Shown: positions 34,969 through 47,761, counted from the first letter of the stretch. The stretch: DNA of 64,000 bases from Macrotis lagotis (GCF_037893015.1 NC_133666.1:653594957-653658956), one strand, 5' to 3'. Translations and numbers: made by a program. Notes: a model not told the origin generated them from the letters alone.

Positions 34969-34972
<4 letters not shown>

Positions 34973-37559
34973 ACTTTCTTAATGTATAAAACATTCTCCT
35001 AGTTCTTTGCATCAGTTCATTTGACTCTTACCAGGATTTCTTCATATAATTTATTATAACACAATAATTTAATAATAATTATAATTATAATACAATAATA
35101 AAGTAATTATACTACAATACTATTCTATCACAATTTTTTCAGTCACTCCCCAGTCGATGAATATTCCCTCAATTTCCAATTCTTTGCCACCACAAGAATA
35201 AATATTTTTGGTGTATTTTTTCTTTTTTCTTTTTCATCTCCTTGAGATACGAATATACTGTTGGTTTTTGGATCAAAGGGTATGTATAGTTTTACAGTCC
35301 TTTGGGCATAGTTCCAAATTGGTCTCCAGAATGGTTGAATCAGTTTTCAATTTCACAAACAGTGCATTAGTAATGCAATTTTCTCATACCCCTGTAAAAT
35401 TTATCATTTACTATGAAGTGATATCTCAGCATTGTGTAATTTGTGTTACTCTAATTTTGGATTTGGAGCATTATTCATAGGATTATAAATAGCTTTGACT
35501 TCTTCTGAAAATTGTCTGTTTATATCCTTTGACCATTTATAAATTGGGTAATGACTTAAATTCTTATAAATTTGACTCAGTTCTCTATATATTGGAGAAA
35601 TGAGACCTTTATCAGAGAAACTTGCTGTAAAAATTTCCTCCCCATATTTGCTATTTTTCTAATTAGCTACATTTGTTTTATTTGCCCAAAATCATTTTAA
35701 TTTGATATACTCAAAGCTATACATTTAATGTGTTGTAATGCTCTCTATTTCTTTTTTAGTCATAAAATTCTTCCCTTAAATGTACTTATGACAGATAAAA
35801 TATTCCATCATCTCCTAATTTGAATTTGCCTATGCTCTCTTTATGTCTAAATCATTTACCAATTTTGATTATACCTTGGTATATGATGTGAGATATTGTC
35901 TATACCTAGTTCCTGCTAAACATTTTCCAGTTTTCCCAACAATTTTTGTTAATGAATTCTTATTATCAAATCTTAGATTTTTAGATTTATTAACAAAAGA
36001 TTACTGTGGTCATTTACTACTGTGTTTTGTGTACTTAGTCTACTCCACTGATCCAGCCAACTATTTCTTAACCTGGACCTGATTGTTTTATTGATGAATG
36101 CTTTGTACTATGCTTTGAGATCTAGTACTACAAAGGGACCTCCCTTCACATTTTTTTCATTTATTCCCTTGTTATCTTTTATCTTTTGCTCTTCCAGATG
36201 AATTTTGTTATGATTTGCTAGTTCAATAAAATAAAATTTTTGGTAATTTGATTCACATGGCAGGGAATAAATAAATTAGGTAGAATTTAGGGGAATATCA
36301 ATTTTATTACATTGGCTCAGCCCATCCATAAATAGTTAGTATATCTTCAGTTATTTAAATCTGACTTTATTTTTGTGAAACATGTTTTGTAATTGTGTTC
36401 ATATCGTTCCTGGGCTTTTCTTGGCAGATGGTCTCCCTAGTATTTTTTTTTTCTCCAGAGCTATTTTAAATGGAATTTCTCTTTCTATCTCTCCTTGCTA
36501 AGTATTGTTGGTAATATATAGAAATGTTACTGATTTGCAAAGGTTTTTTTTATATCTTGCATCCATTGTCTTCAGTGATAGTTTTATTTCCTCATTATCT
36601 ATTGTAATTCCTTTAATTTTTATTCTTCTCTTATTGCTACAGATAGCATTTCCAGAACAATATTGAATAATAGTAGTCAGAAAAAGGCTCCTTGCTTCAC
36701 CTCTGATCTTATTGTAGAGTCTTCTAGGTTATTCCTATTATAGATAACGCTTGATGATAGTTTTAAATAGATACAATGTATCATTTTAAAAGCTCAATTT
36801 ATTCATATGCTTTCAATTGTCTATCTTTAATAAGCATGAGTATTGTATTTTTATCACAGCATTTTCTGCATCTGTTTTGATAATTATTATTTTTCTTGAT
36901 TTTATTACTGATTTAGTGAATTATACTGATAGTTTTCATAATATTGAACTACCTCTGAATTCCTGGTATAAATTCCACATCATTATAGTGTATAATCCTT
37001 GTGATTTATAGCATTTATCTCCTTGTTAATAGTTTGTTCAAATTTTTTCATCAATATTTATTAGGATAATTGGTTTATACTTTTTTTTGTCTATGTTCTT
37101 CCTGGTTTAAGTAAGTATCAGTACTTTATTTGTGTGGTAAAGGGAATTTGGTAGGATTCCTTTGTCTTTTTTTTTTCCCCAGAGAGTTTATGCAGTATTG
37201 TATAAACTTATTATACAGTATTGGAATTAATAATAATTAATTGCTAATGTTCTTTAAATATTTGGTAAAATTTAGTTGTGAATTTATCTGGTCCTGGGGA
37301 TTTGATAGCTTGTTCAATTTCTTTTTCTAATATGGGATTGTTAAATATTCTTTTTCCTCTTCTGTTAATTCATGAAACTTTTATTTTTGGAAATATTGAA
37401 ACATTTCACTTACGTTGTCAGATTTATTGGCATATGGTTTGACAAAATGGTTCCTAGTGAATACTTTAATTTCCTCTTCATTGGTGGTCACATTTTCTGT
37501 TTTTGATACTGGTAAATTGATTTTCTTTCTTTGTTTTTTGCCAAATGAACCAATATTTT

Positions 37560-37745
37560 GATCTATTTTACTTTATTTATTTATTCATTTATTCATCCAC
37601 TTATTTATTTATCCATCACCCTATTTCAATTTATTTACTTTATTGCTTTACTTATTTTTACTTACTTTATTTTTTATTTTACTTATTTCATTTTTTACTT
37701 TACTTTTTATTACTTTTATTTATTTATTTTTATTTATTACTCTAA
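37560..37745. repeat. (TTTA)n-like expansion
   Basis: TTTATTTATTTATTCATTTATTC and related A/T tetramer units for about 180 bp within the old L1. Confidence 0.85.
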
Positions 37746-38005
37746 TAATTTTTTAATTTCAATTTCATTAATCTGTTCTTTGAATCTCAAGATTTCCAAT
37801 TTTGTGTTTAAATGGAGATTTAAAATATGATCTTTCTCTAGTTTTTAAAATAAAATTCTCAATTTATTGATCTATTCATTTTCTATTTTACTGCTATAAG
37901 TGTTGGAGATAGAAAATTCCCCTAAAAACTGCTGTAGCTACATACTATAAATTTTGATATGCTGTCTCATTGTTGCCATTTGCTTTAATCAAATTAGTAA
38001 TTATT

Positions 38006-38023
38006 TCTATGATCTGTTTTTTG
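38006..38023. repeat. L1 target-site duplication, left copy
   Basis: TCTATGATCTGTTTTTTG, 18 bp, identical to 44882-44899. Marks the insertion point of the younger L1 in the older one. Confidence 0.95.
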
Positions 38024-38447
38024 TTTTTTTGTTTGTTTATCTTAAATTTATTTTTATTAAAGATATTATTTGAGTTTTACAATCCCCCGCCCCCGCCATG
38101 GGAAGCACTCTGTCAGTCTTTACTTTATTTCCATGTTGTACCTTGATCTGAATTGGGTGTGATGAGGGAGAACTCATATCCTTAAAGAAGAGAAGTCTAA
38201 GAGGTAACAAGATCAAACAATAAGATATCTGTTTTTTTCTAAATTAAAGGGAATAGTCCTTGTACTTTGTTCAAACTCCACAGCTCCTTATCTGGATACA
38301 GATGGCACTCTCCTTTTCAGACAGCCCAAAACTGTTCCCAATTATTGCACTGATGGAATGAGCAAGTCCTTCAAGGTTGATCATCACCCCCATGGTACTG
38401 TTGTGTACTGTGTTTTTCTGGTTCTGCTCATCTCACTCAGCATCAGT

Positions 38448-41400
38448 TCATGCAAATCCCCCCAAGGCTTCCCTGAATTCCCATCCCTCCTGGTTTCTAA
38501 TAGAACAATAGTGTTCCATGACATACATATACCACAGTTTGCTAAGCCATTCCTCAATTGAAGGACATTCACCTGATTTCCAATTCTTTGCCGCCACAAA
38601 CAGGGCTGCTATTTTTGTAGAAGTAAGGTTTTTACACTTTTTCCTCATCTCTTCAGGGTATAGATCCAGTAGTGGTATTGCTGGGTCAAAGGGTATGCAC
38701 ATTTTTGTTGCCCTTTGGGCATAGTTCCAAATAGCTCTCCAGAAGGGTTGGATGAGTTCACAGCTACACCAACAGTGTAATAATGTCCCAGATTTCCCAC
38801 AACCCTTCCAACAATGATCATTATCCTTCCTGGTCATATTGGCCAATCTGAGAGGTGTAAGGTGGAACCTCAGAGAAGCTTTAATTTGCATTTCTCTAAT
38901 AATTAATGATTTAGAGCATTTTTTCATATGGCTATGGATTGTTTTGATCTCCTCATCTGTAAATTGCCTTTGCATATCCTTTGACCATTTGTCAATTGGG
39001 GAATGGCTTTTTGTTTTAAAAATATGACTCAATTCTCTGTATATTTTAGAAATGAGTCCTTTGTCAGAATCATTAGTTGTAAAGATTGTTTCCCAATTTA
39101 CTACATTTCTTTTGATCTTGATTACATTGGTTTTATCTGTGCAAAAGCTTTTTCATTTAATGTAATCAAAATCATCTAATTGGTTTTTTGGTGATGTTCT
39201 CCATGTCTTCCTTAGTCATAAACTGCTCCCCTTTCCATAGATCTGACAGGTAAACTACTCCTTGATCTTCTAATTTGCTTACAGTATTGTTTTTTTTATG
39301 TCTAAGTGCTGTAACCATTTGGATCTTATCTTGGTAAAGGGTGTGAGGTGTTGGTCTAATCTAAGTTTCTTCCATACTAACTTCCAATTATCCCAGTAAT
39401 TTTTATCAAAGAGGTAGTTTTTATCCCAATGGCCGGACTCTTTGGGTTTATTCAACAGCACATTACTATAATCATCTCCTGCTTTTACACCTAGTCTATT
39501 CCACTGGTCCACCACTCTATTTCCTAGCCAATACCAAACAGTTTTGATGACTGATGCTTTATAATATAATTTTAGATCAGGTAGGGCTAAGCCACCTTCT
39601 TTTGCACCTTTTTTCATTAAGCTCCTGGAAATTCTTGACTTTTTATTTCTCCATATGAATTTACTTAAAATTTTTTCTAACTAGTTAAAGTAATTTTTTG
39701 GAATTTTGATTGGTAGGGCACTAAACAGATAGTTTAGTTTTGGTAGAATTGTCATTTTTATTATATTAGCTCTACCTATCCATGAGCAGTTGATATTTGC
39801 CCAGTTATTTAATTCTGATTTAATTTGTGTGAGAAGTGTTTTATAATTATTTTCAAAAAGATTCTGAGTCTGTCTTGGAAAATAGACTCCCAAGTATTTT
39901 ACACTGTCTGAGGTTACTTTGAATGGAATTTCTCTTTCTAGCTCTTCCTGCTGTATCTTGCTAGACACATATAGAAAAGTTGAGGATTTATGAGGGTTTA
40001 TTTTATAACCTGCAACTTTGCTAAAATTGCTAATTGTTTCCGGTAGTTTTTTGGATGATTTCTTGGGATTCTCTAGTTAGACCATCATGTCATCTGCAAA
40101 GAGTGAGAGTTTTGTCTCTTCCTTCCCAATTCTAATTCCTTCAATTTTTTTCTTCTCTAATTGCTGATGCTAACATCATACAATATTGAATAGCAGTAGT
40201 GATAATGGGCACCCTTGTTTCACCCCTGATCTTATTGAGAATGCCTCTAGCCTCTCCTCTCCCCATTGAATATATAATGCTTGTTGATGGTTTCAGATAG
40301 ATACTGCTAATTATTTTAACGAACAGTCCATTTATTCCTACACTCTCTAGTTTTTAATAGGAATGGATGCTGTATTTTGCCAAAAGCTTTTTCAGCATCT
40401 ATTGATATGATCATATGATTTCTGATAGGTTTGTTGTTGATATAATTGAGTATACTAACAGTTTTCCTAATATTGAACCAACCCTGCATTCCTGGAATAA
40501 ATCCTACTTGACCATAATGTATTATCCTAGTGCTGACTTGTTGTAGTCATTTTGCTAAGATTTTATTTAGGATTTTTGCATCTATATTCATGAGGGAAAT
40601 AGGTCTATAATTTTCTTTCTCTGTTTTAACTCTTCCTGGTTTAGGTAACAGCACCATATTGGTTTCAAAGAAAGAGTTAGGCAGAGTTCCATCTTTCCCT
40701 ATTTTTCCAAAGAGTTTATATATAGAATTGGAACCAATTGTTCCTTAAATGTTTGGTAGAATTCACTTGTGAATCCATCAGGCCCTGGAGATTTTTTTTT
40801 AGGGAATTCAATAATGGCTTTTTGAATTTCTTTTTCTCAGATAGGGTTGTTTAGGTATTTAATCTCTTCTTCACTTAACCTGGGCAACTTATATTTTTGT
40901 AAATATTCATCCATTTCACTTAGATTATCAAATTTATTGGCATAGAGTTGGGCAAAATAATTTCGAATTATTACTTTAATTTCCCCCTCATTGGTGGTGA
41001 GTTCACCGTTTTCATTTATGATACTAGCAATTTGGTTTTGTTCTTTCTTTTTTGAATCAAATTGACCAGAAGTTTATCAATTTTATTGGCTTTTTCATAA
41101 TACCAACTTTTGATTTTATTTATAATTCAATAGTTTTTTGCTTTCAATTTTATTAATTTCTCCTTTAATTTTTCAAATTTATAATTTGTATTTAATTGGG
41201 GATTTTTGATTTGTTCTTTCTCTAATTTTTTTAGTTGCATATTTAGTTCATTGATTTCCTCTTTCTCCAATTTATTCATGTAAGCATTTAGAGCTATAAT
41301 ATATCCCCTAAGAGTCGCTTTGAATGAATCCCATAGGTTTTGGTATGTTGTTTCATTATTATCATTATCTAGGATAAAATGGTTAATTCTTTCTATGATT

Positions 41401-42241
41401 TGTTTTTTGATCCACTCATTTTTTAAAATGAGGTTATTCAGTTTCCAAATTGTTCTGGGTCTATATCTCCCTGGCTCAGTATTGCATATGACTTTTATTG
41501 CATTGTGATCTGAGGAAGATGTATTCACTATTTCTGCCTTTCTGCAGTTGATCATTAGGTTTTTATGTCCTAGTACATGATCAGTTTTTGTATAAGTTCC
41601 ATGTACTGCAGAGAAAAAGGTATATTCCTTTCTATCCCTGTTCAGTTTCCTCCATAAGTCTACCATATCTAATTTTTCTAACAATCCATTTACCTCTTTC
41701 TTGTTTATTTTATTTGGTTTTTTTTTTTAGCTTTTTGCAAAGCAAATGAGTTTAAGTGGCTTGCCCAAGGCCACACAGCTAGGTAATTATTAAGTGTCTG
41801 ATCTTGTTTATTTTATGATTCAATTTATCTAGATCTGATAGCGGGAGGTTGAGGTCTCCCACTAGTAGAGTTTTGCTGTCTATGTCTTCCTGTAGTTCTT
41901 TCAGCTTGTCCTCTAAGAATTTGGGTGCTGTCCCACTGGGTGCATATATATTCAATATTGTCTATGGTACCTTTTAGGAGGATAAAAGTTTTCTTCCTTA
42001 TCTCTTTTAATGCTATCTATTTTTTGCTGCTTCTTTGTCTGAGATAAGGATTGCTACCCCTGCTTTTTTTTACTTCAGCTGAATCAAAATATATTTTGCT
42101 CCAAACTTTTACCTTTACACTATATGTATCTCTCTGCTTCAAATGAGTTTCTTGGAAGCAGCATGCTGTAGGATTCTGGTTTTTAATCCACTCTGCTATT
42201 TGCTTACATTTTAAGGGTGAGTTCATTCCATTCACATTCAA
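38448..42241 (-). pseudogene. L1 ORF2 (endonuclease / reverse transcriptase), broken
   Basis: ORF2 supplies nicking endonuclease and reverse transcriptase for target-primed retrotransposition. Visible: endonuclease start NVNGMNSPLKCKQIAEW at 42,241 with CCFQETHLK; downstream endonuclease at 41,684-41,127 (FFSAVHGTYTKTDHVLGHK, SSSDHNAIK); post-RT region 39,968-39,279 ([39 protein letters not shown]); C-terminal cysteine region 39,032-38,448 (CWKGCGKSGTLLHCWCSC, FDPAIPLLDLYPEE). The reverse transcriptase core (about 41,000-40,000) reads only in broken frames. A SINE also splits it. Confidence 0.9.
41699..41816 (-). repeat. 5'-truncated SINE with 15-bp target duplication inside L1 ORF2
   Basis: Only the 3' half (GCTTTTTGCAAAGCAAATG to AATTATTAAGTGTCTG) is present, 41,714-41,801. 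TCTTGTTTATTTTAT is repeated at 41699-41713 and 41802-41816. Youngest event in this nest. Confidence 0.92.
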
Positions 42242-42249
42242 GGTTATGA

Positions 42250-43045
42250 TTACTAATTCTTTATTGCCCTCTGTACTGTCTTCCCTCTGTTTGTATTTTC
42301 CCCCTTTCCCCCCCTTTATCCATATTCCCCAGTATTTTGTTTCTGAATACCACCCCCTTCAGTGTGTTTGCCCTCCTATATCACACCCTCCCCTTTCTTT
42401 CCCCTTTCCATTTTCCCCTTTTCCCTTCCCTTCCTTTTGTTATTTTCCCTTTTATCCCCCACTCCCCTTCCCTTTCTCTATCCCCCCTCCCCTTTTCCCC
42501 TTTTAATACTTGAAAGGTTAGATATTTTATAAGTTAACTGAGTATGTGTAGGTTGACTTTAAGCCAAGTCTGATGAGAAGAAGATTCAAGTTTTTTCTCA
42601 TCTGCTCCCTTCTTCCCCTCTATTACCATAGGGTTTTTTGTACCTCTTAATGTAATGAGATTTACCTCATTCAATCCCCTCCCTCTTCCCGTCCCCCTTT
42701 TTAAGGAGGTAGTGTTTTTTAGATCATTCTATCTAAGTCATAGAAAATTCTGAGTGTCTGTCCCTTCTAGTTCAGTATATTCTATCGAATAGAGTCAAAA
42801 TTCCTGAGAGTTATTAGAGTCTTTCTCCCAAGGGGGGGTTAAAGTCACTTACATCTCTTTAGATAGCAGTCTCATAGATAGGTCATGAATGTCCATCATT
42901 TCTGGCTAGGTATATTCTCTCTGTTAGAGTTACAATTCTCAAGATTTATGAGAATCTTTTTTCCCCCATGCTGGAATATAGCCAGTTTCAACTTACTGGA
43001 TTGCATTTTTTTCCTTTTACTGTTTCCCCTCCCTTTTTTTAACCT
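42250..43045 (-). other. Purine-rich L1 inter-ORF spacer
   Basis: About 800 bp between ORF2 start and ORF1 end. The sense strand is almost all A/G in the part shown as CCCCTTTTCCCTTCCC on the plus strand (42,290-42,505). The plus-strand L1 at 60,350-61,080 has an equivalent spacer, so it is a family trait. Confidence 0.75.
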
Positions 43046-43047
43046 TT

Positions 43048-44127
43048 TCATGTGTCTCTTGAACCTCCTGTTTGCTGTCCAAATTTTCTGTTTAGCTCTG
43101 GTCTTTTCATCAGAAATTTTTGGAATTCTTCCATTTTGTTAAATGTCCATCTTTTTCCCTGGAAGAGAAAGCTCAGCTTTGCAGGGAAGTAGATTCTTGG
43201 CTGCATTCCAAGCTCACTTGCTCTTTGAAATATCTTGTTCCAGGCCCTTCGATCTCTTAATGTTGATGCAGCCAGGTCCTGCATGATCCTTACTGTGGCT
43301 CCTTGATATTTAAATTGTTTCTTTTTGGCTCCTTGCAAGATTTTCTCTTTTATCTTATAGTTCTGCAGTTTGGCCATGACATTCCTTGGTGTTTTCATTT
43401 TAAGATCTTTTTCTGGTGGGGATTGATGTACTCTTTCAGTAACTACTTTGCCTCCAATTCCATGATATCAGGGCAGTTTTCTATCACTAGATCCTGTAAT
43501 ATTAAGTCCAGGCTTTTTTTCTCTTCAATGTTTTCAGGAAGTCCTATAATTTTCAGGTTGCCCCTCATCGATCTATTCTCAAGGTCAGTGGTTTTGTTGA
43601 TGAGGTATTTTACATTTGCTTCTATTTTTTCTATTTTTTGATTTTGTTTAACTGACTCTTGCTGTCTCATGGAGTCATTAGTTTCTGGACTCCATTCATT
43701 TTTTTTGGGGGGGGGAGTTTTCTTCATTAACCTTTTGCAACTCCTTTTCCAACTGGTCAATTCTACTTTATAAAGAGCTTTCCATTTGACCAATTGATGT
43801 TTTGAGAGAATTAATTTCTTTTTGCATTTGCCCATTTGAGGATATGAGAGAATTTTTCTCATTTTGTATTTGTCCAATTGAGGATCTGAGAGATTTATTC
43901 TCCTTTTGCATTTGTCCAATTGTACCTTCTAAGGTTTTGTTTTCTTGTTGCAAGGAATTAATTGTCTCTCCCAAATTTTTAACCTCCTTCCTTTCTTCTT
44001 CAAGGAAGTCTTTCTGTGTTGAAGACCAGATTGTATTCTCCTCAGAGGTTCCAGCTCTCTCTGAGTTAGAGTCTTCACCTTCCAAGAATTTTTCTATGGA
44101 TCCACCTTTCCACTGACCCTTCTTCAT
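43048..44127 (-). pseudogene. L1 ORF1 (RNA-binding chaperone), frameshifted
   Basis: ORF1p trimerises through a coiled coil and coats L1 RNA. ATG at 44,127 (MKKGQWKGGSIEKFLEGE); about 44,000-43,770 encodes a run of 14-residue coiled-coil repeats (SIGQMQKENxSLxS). After a frameshift near 43,780-43,900, ENRSMRGNLKIIGLPENIEE (RRM-like start) is read to about 43,443; the C-terminal domain (TPRNVMAKLQNYK...RAWNKIFQRASELG) is in another frame, 43,398-43,048. Confidence 0.88.
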
Positions 44128-44881
44128 TTTGCTAAGACCTTGGGGAGGGGCTGGTTCACAGGTGCTTGGGATCTCTAAAGGCTTTACTCACTGAGTGTAT
44201 TTTCTCTGGCTGGCCAGTAGGAGGTATTGGCTGCTTTCTCTGGAGTGTCTCTGATTGAGGCCTTCTCACTTTGCTTGAAGGGAGGAGTTGGAGCTATTGA
44301 ATACTTTTGCCTTCAATCAATGGTGGGCTTTACCCTGGCCTGAGGTCATTCCTCAGCTGGGCTGGTTCTTCTGCTCACACACCTGGGCCTGAGGCAGAAG
44401 TAGTTTGCATTTGTTTGCTCTGGGAGCTGTAATGAAGAGTTCCTCAGACCAAAGGAGCCCAGGGATGGCATTCACAGCTCTCCTGCACCAGAACTCTCCC
44501 CCAGAGCTGTCCGCAAGCTCCTGGGGGACAGCACCAACACCAGCACCTCTGCTCCCTAGTTGACTCAAGCCCCCGCTGTCTAGCCCCACCGCTGATCCAG
44601 CAGATCCAGTTCTTGGGCCCCCAGACTCCCGGCTCCAACTCAGCTGTCAATCTGGTTGATTGGGGCTTATCTGCCCTCTGAGCCCAGACTCACCTGCCCA
44701 AATTTGGGCCAAAGCTGCTGCCAGAGACAAATCCTGAGGTAGATGTTCTTTCTTTTGCCTTTTCTTTCTGGGTTTTGTGGGTCGGATTTCTTTTAAGAGG
44801 TTTGTTTCATGTGATAGATGGAGAAGAGATCAGGAGACTTTAGAACTGTTCCTGTCTTCTCTCTACCATCTTGGCCGGAAG

Positions 44882-44899
44882 TCTATGATCTGTTTTTTG
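44882..44899. repeat. L1 target-site duplication, right copy
   Basis: Perfect 18-bp copy of 38006-38023, adjoining the L1 5' end. Confidence 0.95.
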
Positions 44900-45640
44900 A
44901 CACACTCATTATTTAGAATTAAGTTTAATTTCCAATTAATTTTTAATCCATTTTCCAAGATCCTTTTTTGAATATAATTTTTATTGCATTATCATCTGAA
45001 AAGGAAGAATTTAATATTTCTGCTTTTCTGCATTTAATTATGAGATTTTTGGGCCCTAAATCATGATCAATTTTTGTGAATAGTCTATGTACAGGAAAAA
45101 AAATGTATACTTTTTCTATTCCCAATTAGTTTTCTCCAGCAGTCTACAATATCTAATTTTTCTAAGATTCTATTCCTCTCCTTAACTTCTTTTTTGGTTA
45201 TTTTAGTTTGTAAGGGGGAAAGATGCAATCTTTTATTAGTATAGTTTAATAGTCTATTTTCTCATAACTAATTTAACTTTTCTTTGAAGAATTTGGATAA
45301 TATACCATTGATACATATATATTTAGTATTGATATTATTTCATTGTGTATAGTTAACTCTTAGCAAAATGTAGTTTCCCAATTTTATCTCTTTTAATTAG
45401 ATCTATTTTTGCTTTTGCTTTATCTGAGATAATGATTACTACCCTTACTTTTTTTAAAACCTCAGCAGAAGCATGATAGATTTGCTGTAGTTCCTTATTT
45501 TTACCTAATGTGTGTCTCTCTGTTTCAAGTTTCTTTCTTATTGGATTCTGTTTTTAATCCATTCTGTGTTTTTGTTTTATAGGTGAGTTCATCCCATTCA
45601 CAAACACAAGTTTTTTAAATTAACTATATATTTCCTTCCA
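44900..45640 (-). mobile_element. Old L1, 5' part of ORF2 (continuation of 34,515-38,005)
   Basis: Antisense endonuclease-domain sequence. The minus frame at 45,125-44,943 resembles HRLFTKIDHDLGPKNLI, equivalent to the better copy at 41,600. It continues the old L1 directly after the target duplication. Highly decayed. Confidence 0.78.
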
Positions 45641-45649
45641 TTCTATCCT

Positions 45650-46011
45650 CCCCCACCCCAAATTTCTACCTTTCTCCTTTTAAACCTTGTCCTGAGGAAG
45701 GATTTTAAATAATGTCATCCTGACTCTAGGTTCAGGGCTCCATCAGCTCTATCATTTTGTGTGCCCAAATTATTCTAATGACTTGTCTGATATATCTAGT
45801 TCTTCTATCACTGGCTACTATCTCTTTCCATATCTGATCTAGTATATAGTATGAATTGATGAGCAGGATCATCAGAGACTGATTTCTCTATATCAAAATT
45901 CAGCAGATTCACTTTCAGTGTGATTGTGATATGTGGTTTGTGTCTGTACTAGGCAAGAAAAAAGTTCCCAATGGGTTTATTATCTTGTACCATATAAGTT
46001 CTCTTACATTA
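45650..46011. other. Unassigned, probably decayed repeat
   Basis: TCATCCTGACTCTAGGTTCAGGGCTC near 45,717 (split) looks like a SINE tail, the remainder is unassigned. Confidence 0.35.
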
Positions 46012-46025
46012 GAAACATTTCTTTT

Positions 46026-46173
46026 TTTAACATTTTGCAAGGTAATGGGGTTAAGTGGCTTGCCCAAGGCCACACAGCTAGGTATTTATTAAGTGTGTGT
46101 GAGGCTGGATTTGAAATCAGGCATTCCTGACTCCAGGGCTGGTGCTCTATCCACTGTGCCACCTAACCTCCCT
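46026..46173 (-). repeat. tRNA-derived SINE with 14-bp target duplication
   Basis: GAAACATTTCTTTT at 46012-46025 and 46174-46187 flanks a complete minus-oriented copy. Confidence 0.94.
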
Positions 46174-46189
46174 GAAACATTTCTTTTGA

Positions 46190-47753
46190 TACCCAAATTT
46201 GGGTCAGATAGTCTTTGTACAACTGGTAGATAGTCTCTTGTGCTCGTCAATCAGTCAGATGAGTGTCCATCATTACTCCCTTCCTACAGGGAATAGGGGG
46301 TTATGATGAATAAGCTCTCTAGGTAACAAGCAAGTTTACTTCTCTCTCTTAACATCTTTGTAAACTTTCCATCAACCAGTTTGTGAATCCCTTAAACATC
46401 AAGAGCCCTCTTTCTTTGTTGAAGGTCTTAATGATGTAATCTAATACCACATGATTGTTTGCCCCGGGTCTTCTGAGCTAAAAATCTGTCTTCTCTGAAT
46501 TTTCTTTTCTCAATAGAGAGATGTGCGGATTGTGAATATTTGCATCACTTCCTTTGGTGTAAAACTGTGAGATGGGAGTGAATAGATAGGCATACCTTCT
46601 TAGGTACCACCAATATGGTGAATCATAGGGAGAGCTGCTAGAATTCTATGTTGAATTATTAATGAATTCATCTTTGAGATATTTTCTGATCTTCTATCAC
46701 AGCTAAAAGAATTTCCCTAGATTTTTTCCCCCCAGAATGGTTGTGAATGAGTGAGTTGGATTCTATGGGTTTAGCCCTGTTTGTATCCCATACCCCATTC
46801 ATGCAATAACAAAATGCCCCTCTTCTTGTTGAGCTTTCTTTCCCAATATCCTTGTTGAGCTTTCCAGTATCTCTTGCTGAGCTTTCTTTACTACTATCCT
46901 TTCAATGGTACAGTGTAGACAAAGTCAAATACCTCAAAATTCAGTCCAGACATAAAAAAGTTAGTGCTGCTATGATATTCACTGACTTGTCTTTGTCCTT
47001 TTTAAGCTTTGGTACAACCTGCTTAAATGCTAAAAATAAGTCCCAGATGGTTGCTTGTGGCATCCTGGTAGGATTTCAGAAAAGTTGCAATTAATTCCAA
47101 TCAATCGGTGCTGATGCTCCAGTGAGTATTGGAGTTTCTGGACATATCAGAGCCACAATATTCACTGTCCTTTTGATACCACATTTCTTTTAGAAATCTC
47201 AAGTCTTTGGATGATATTTAGTAGTCATTCCATCCAATCTAAGTCCTGTCATGTTTTATTTTTGAATCTTTATATATCTCCATGATACAAATCAATCCAA
47301 AAATGAAAGAAAAGCTCTTTGAAACTTCTGTAACAATACATGACACAGAAAAGACTTGTCACATCACTGATATAGAAGGTTTTCCTTTGCGGGGAGAGTG
47401 GTACTGGTTAAAAGGACCAAGGAGAATTTCAAAATCAGTCTCCATTCATCTATTAGCAAAAGCAGAGAACTACTATTTTATGAGCACTAAAAAAGTTTTT
47501 TGATTAAATTTAAGGTTACACATAATCTTAAAACATTCAAATTAAAAAACAGATACCCTTCTTCTTCTTCACAGTGGACTTTCTGGTTCATTCACTAAGA
47601 GAGATTAGAATGCTTCTATTAAGGCAATCAGAAGCCCTGAATAGGCATTTTCTGTCTCATCCACATTTGGGTGCCAGTCAGGAAGAAAAGACAAATGACT
47701 TTCAACAGAATATGCTATGGGAAAAAGCAAAAACTAATAACACTGATCCCTCA
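46190..47753. other. Unrecognised sequence left of the provirus
   Basis: No gene recognised. The plus frame 47,282-47,503 is open for 73 codons but shows no family motif. It could be part of the element into which the provirus inserted. Confidence 0.4.
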
Positions 47754-47761
47754 TGAAAGAG

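Larger units (their letters stand above)
34515..38005 (-). mobile_element. Old L1, 3' part (interrupted by younger L1)
   Basis: Antisense L1 3' UTR at about 34,515-34,800, ORF2 C-terminus from about 35,130, reverse transcriptase and upstream ORF2 to 38,005. Heavily mutated, no usable frame. The element continues at 44,900-45,640 on the other side of the younger insertion. Confidence 0.82.
38024..44881 (-). mobile_element. Nearly full-length L1 (about 6.86 kb)
   Basis: Minus orientation. The 3' tail (T-rich plus strand) starts at 38,024; ORF2 spans about 42,241-38,448; a purine-rich spacer (sense strand) spans about 42,250-43,045; ORF1 spans about 44,127-43,048; the 5' UTR ends at 44,881 with sense CTTCCGGCCAAGATGG. 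Both ORFs carry stops and frameshifts, so it is immobile, but less mutated than its host L1. A truncated SINE sits at 41,714-41,801. Confidence 0.93.

Noticed and set aside
41320..41508. Plus-strand frame within the L1
   Set aside because: Antisense shadow of L1 ORF2.
42246..42506. Plus-strand Pro/Phe-rich frame
   Set aside because: Antisense of the purine-rich L1 spacer; no coding evidence.
47282..47503. 73-codon plus-strand frame that looks protein-like
   Set aside because: No recognisable motif, splice sites or neighbours; within reach of chance in A/T-rich DNA.
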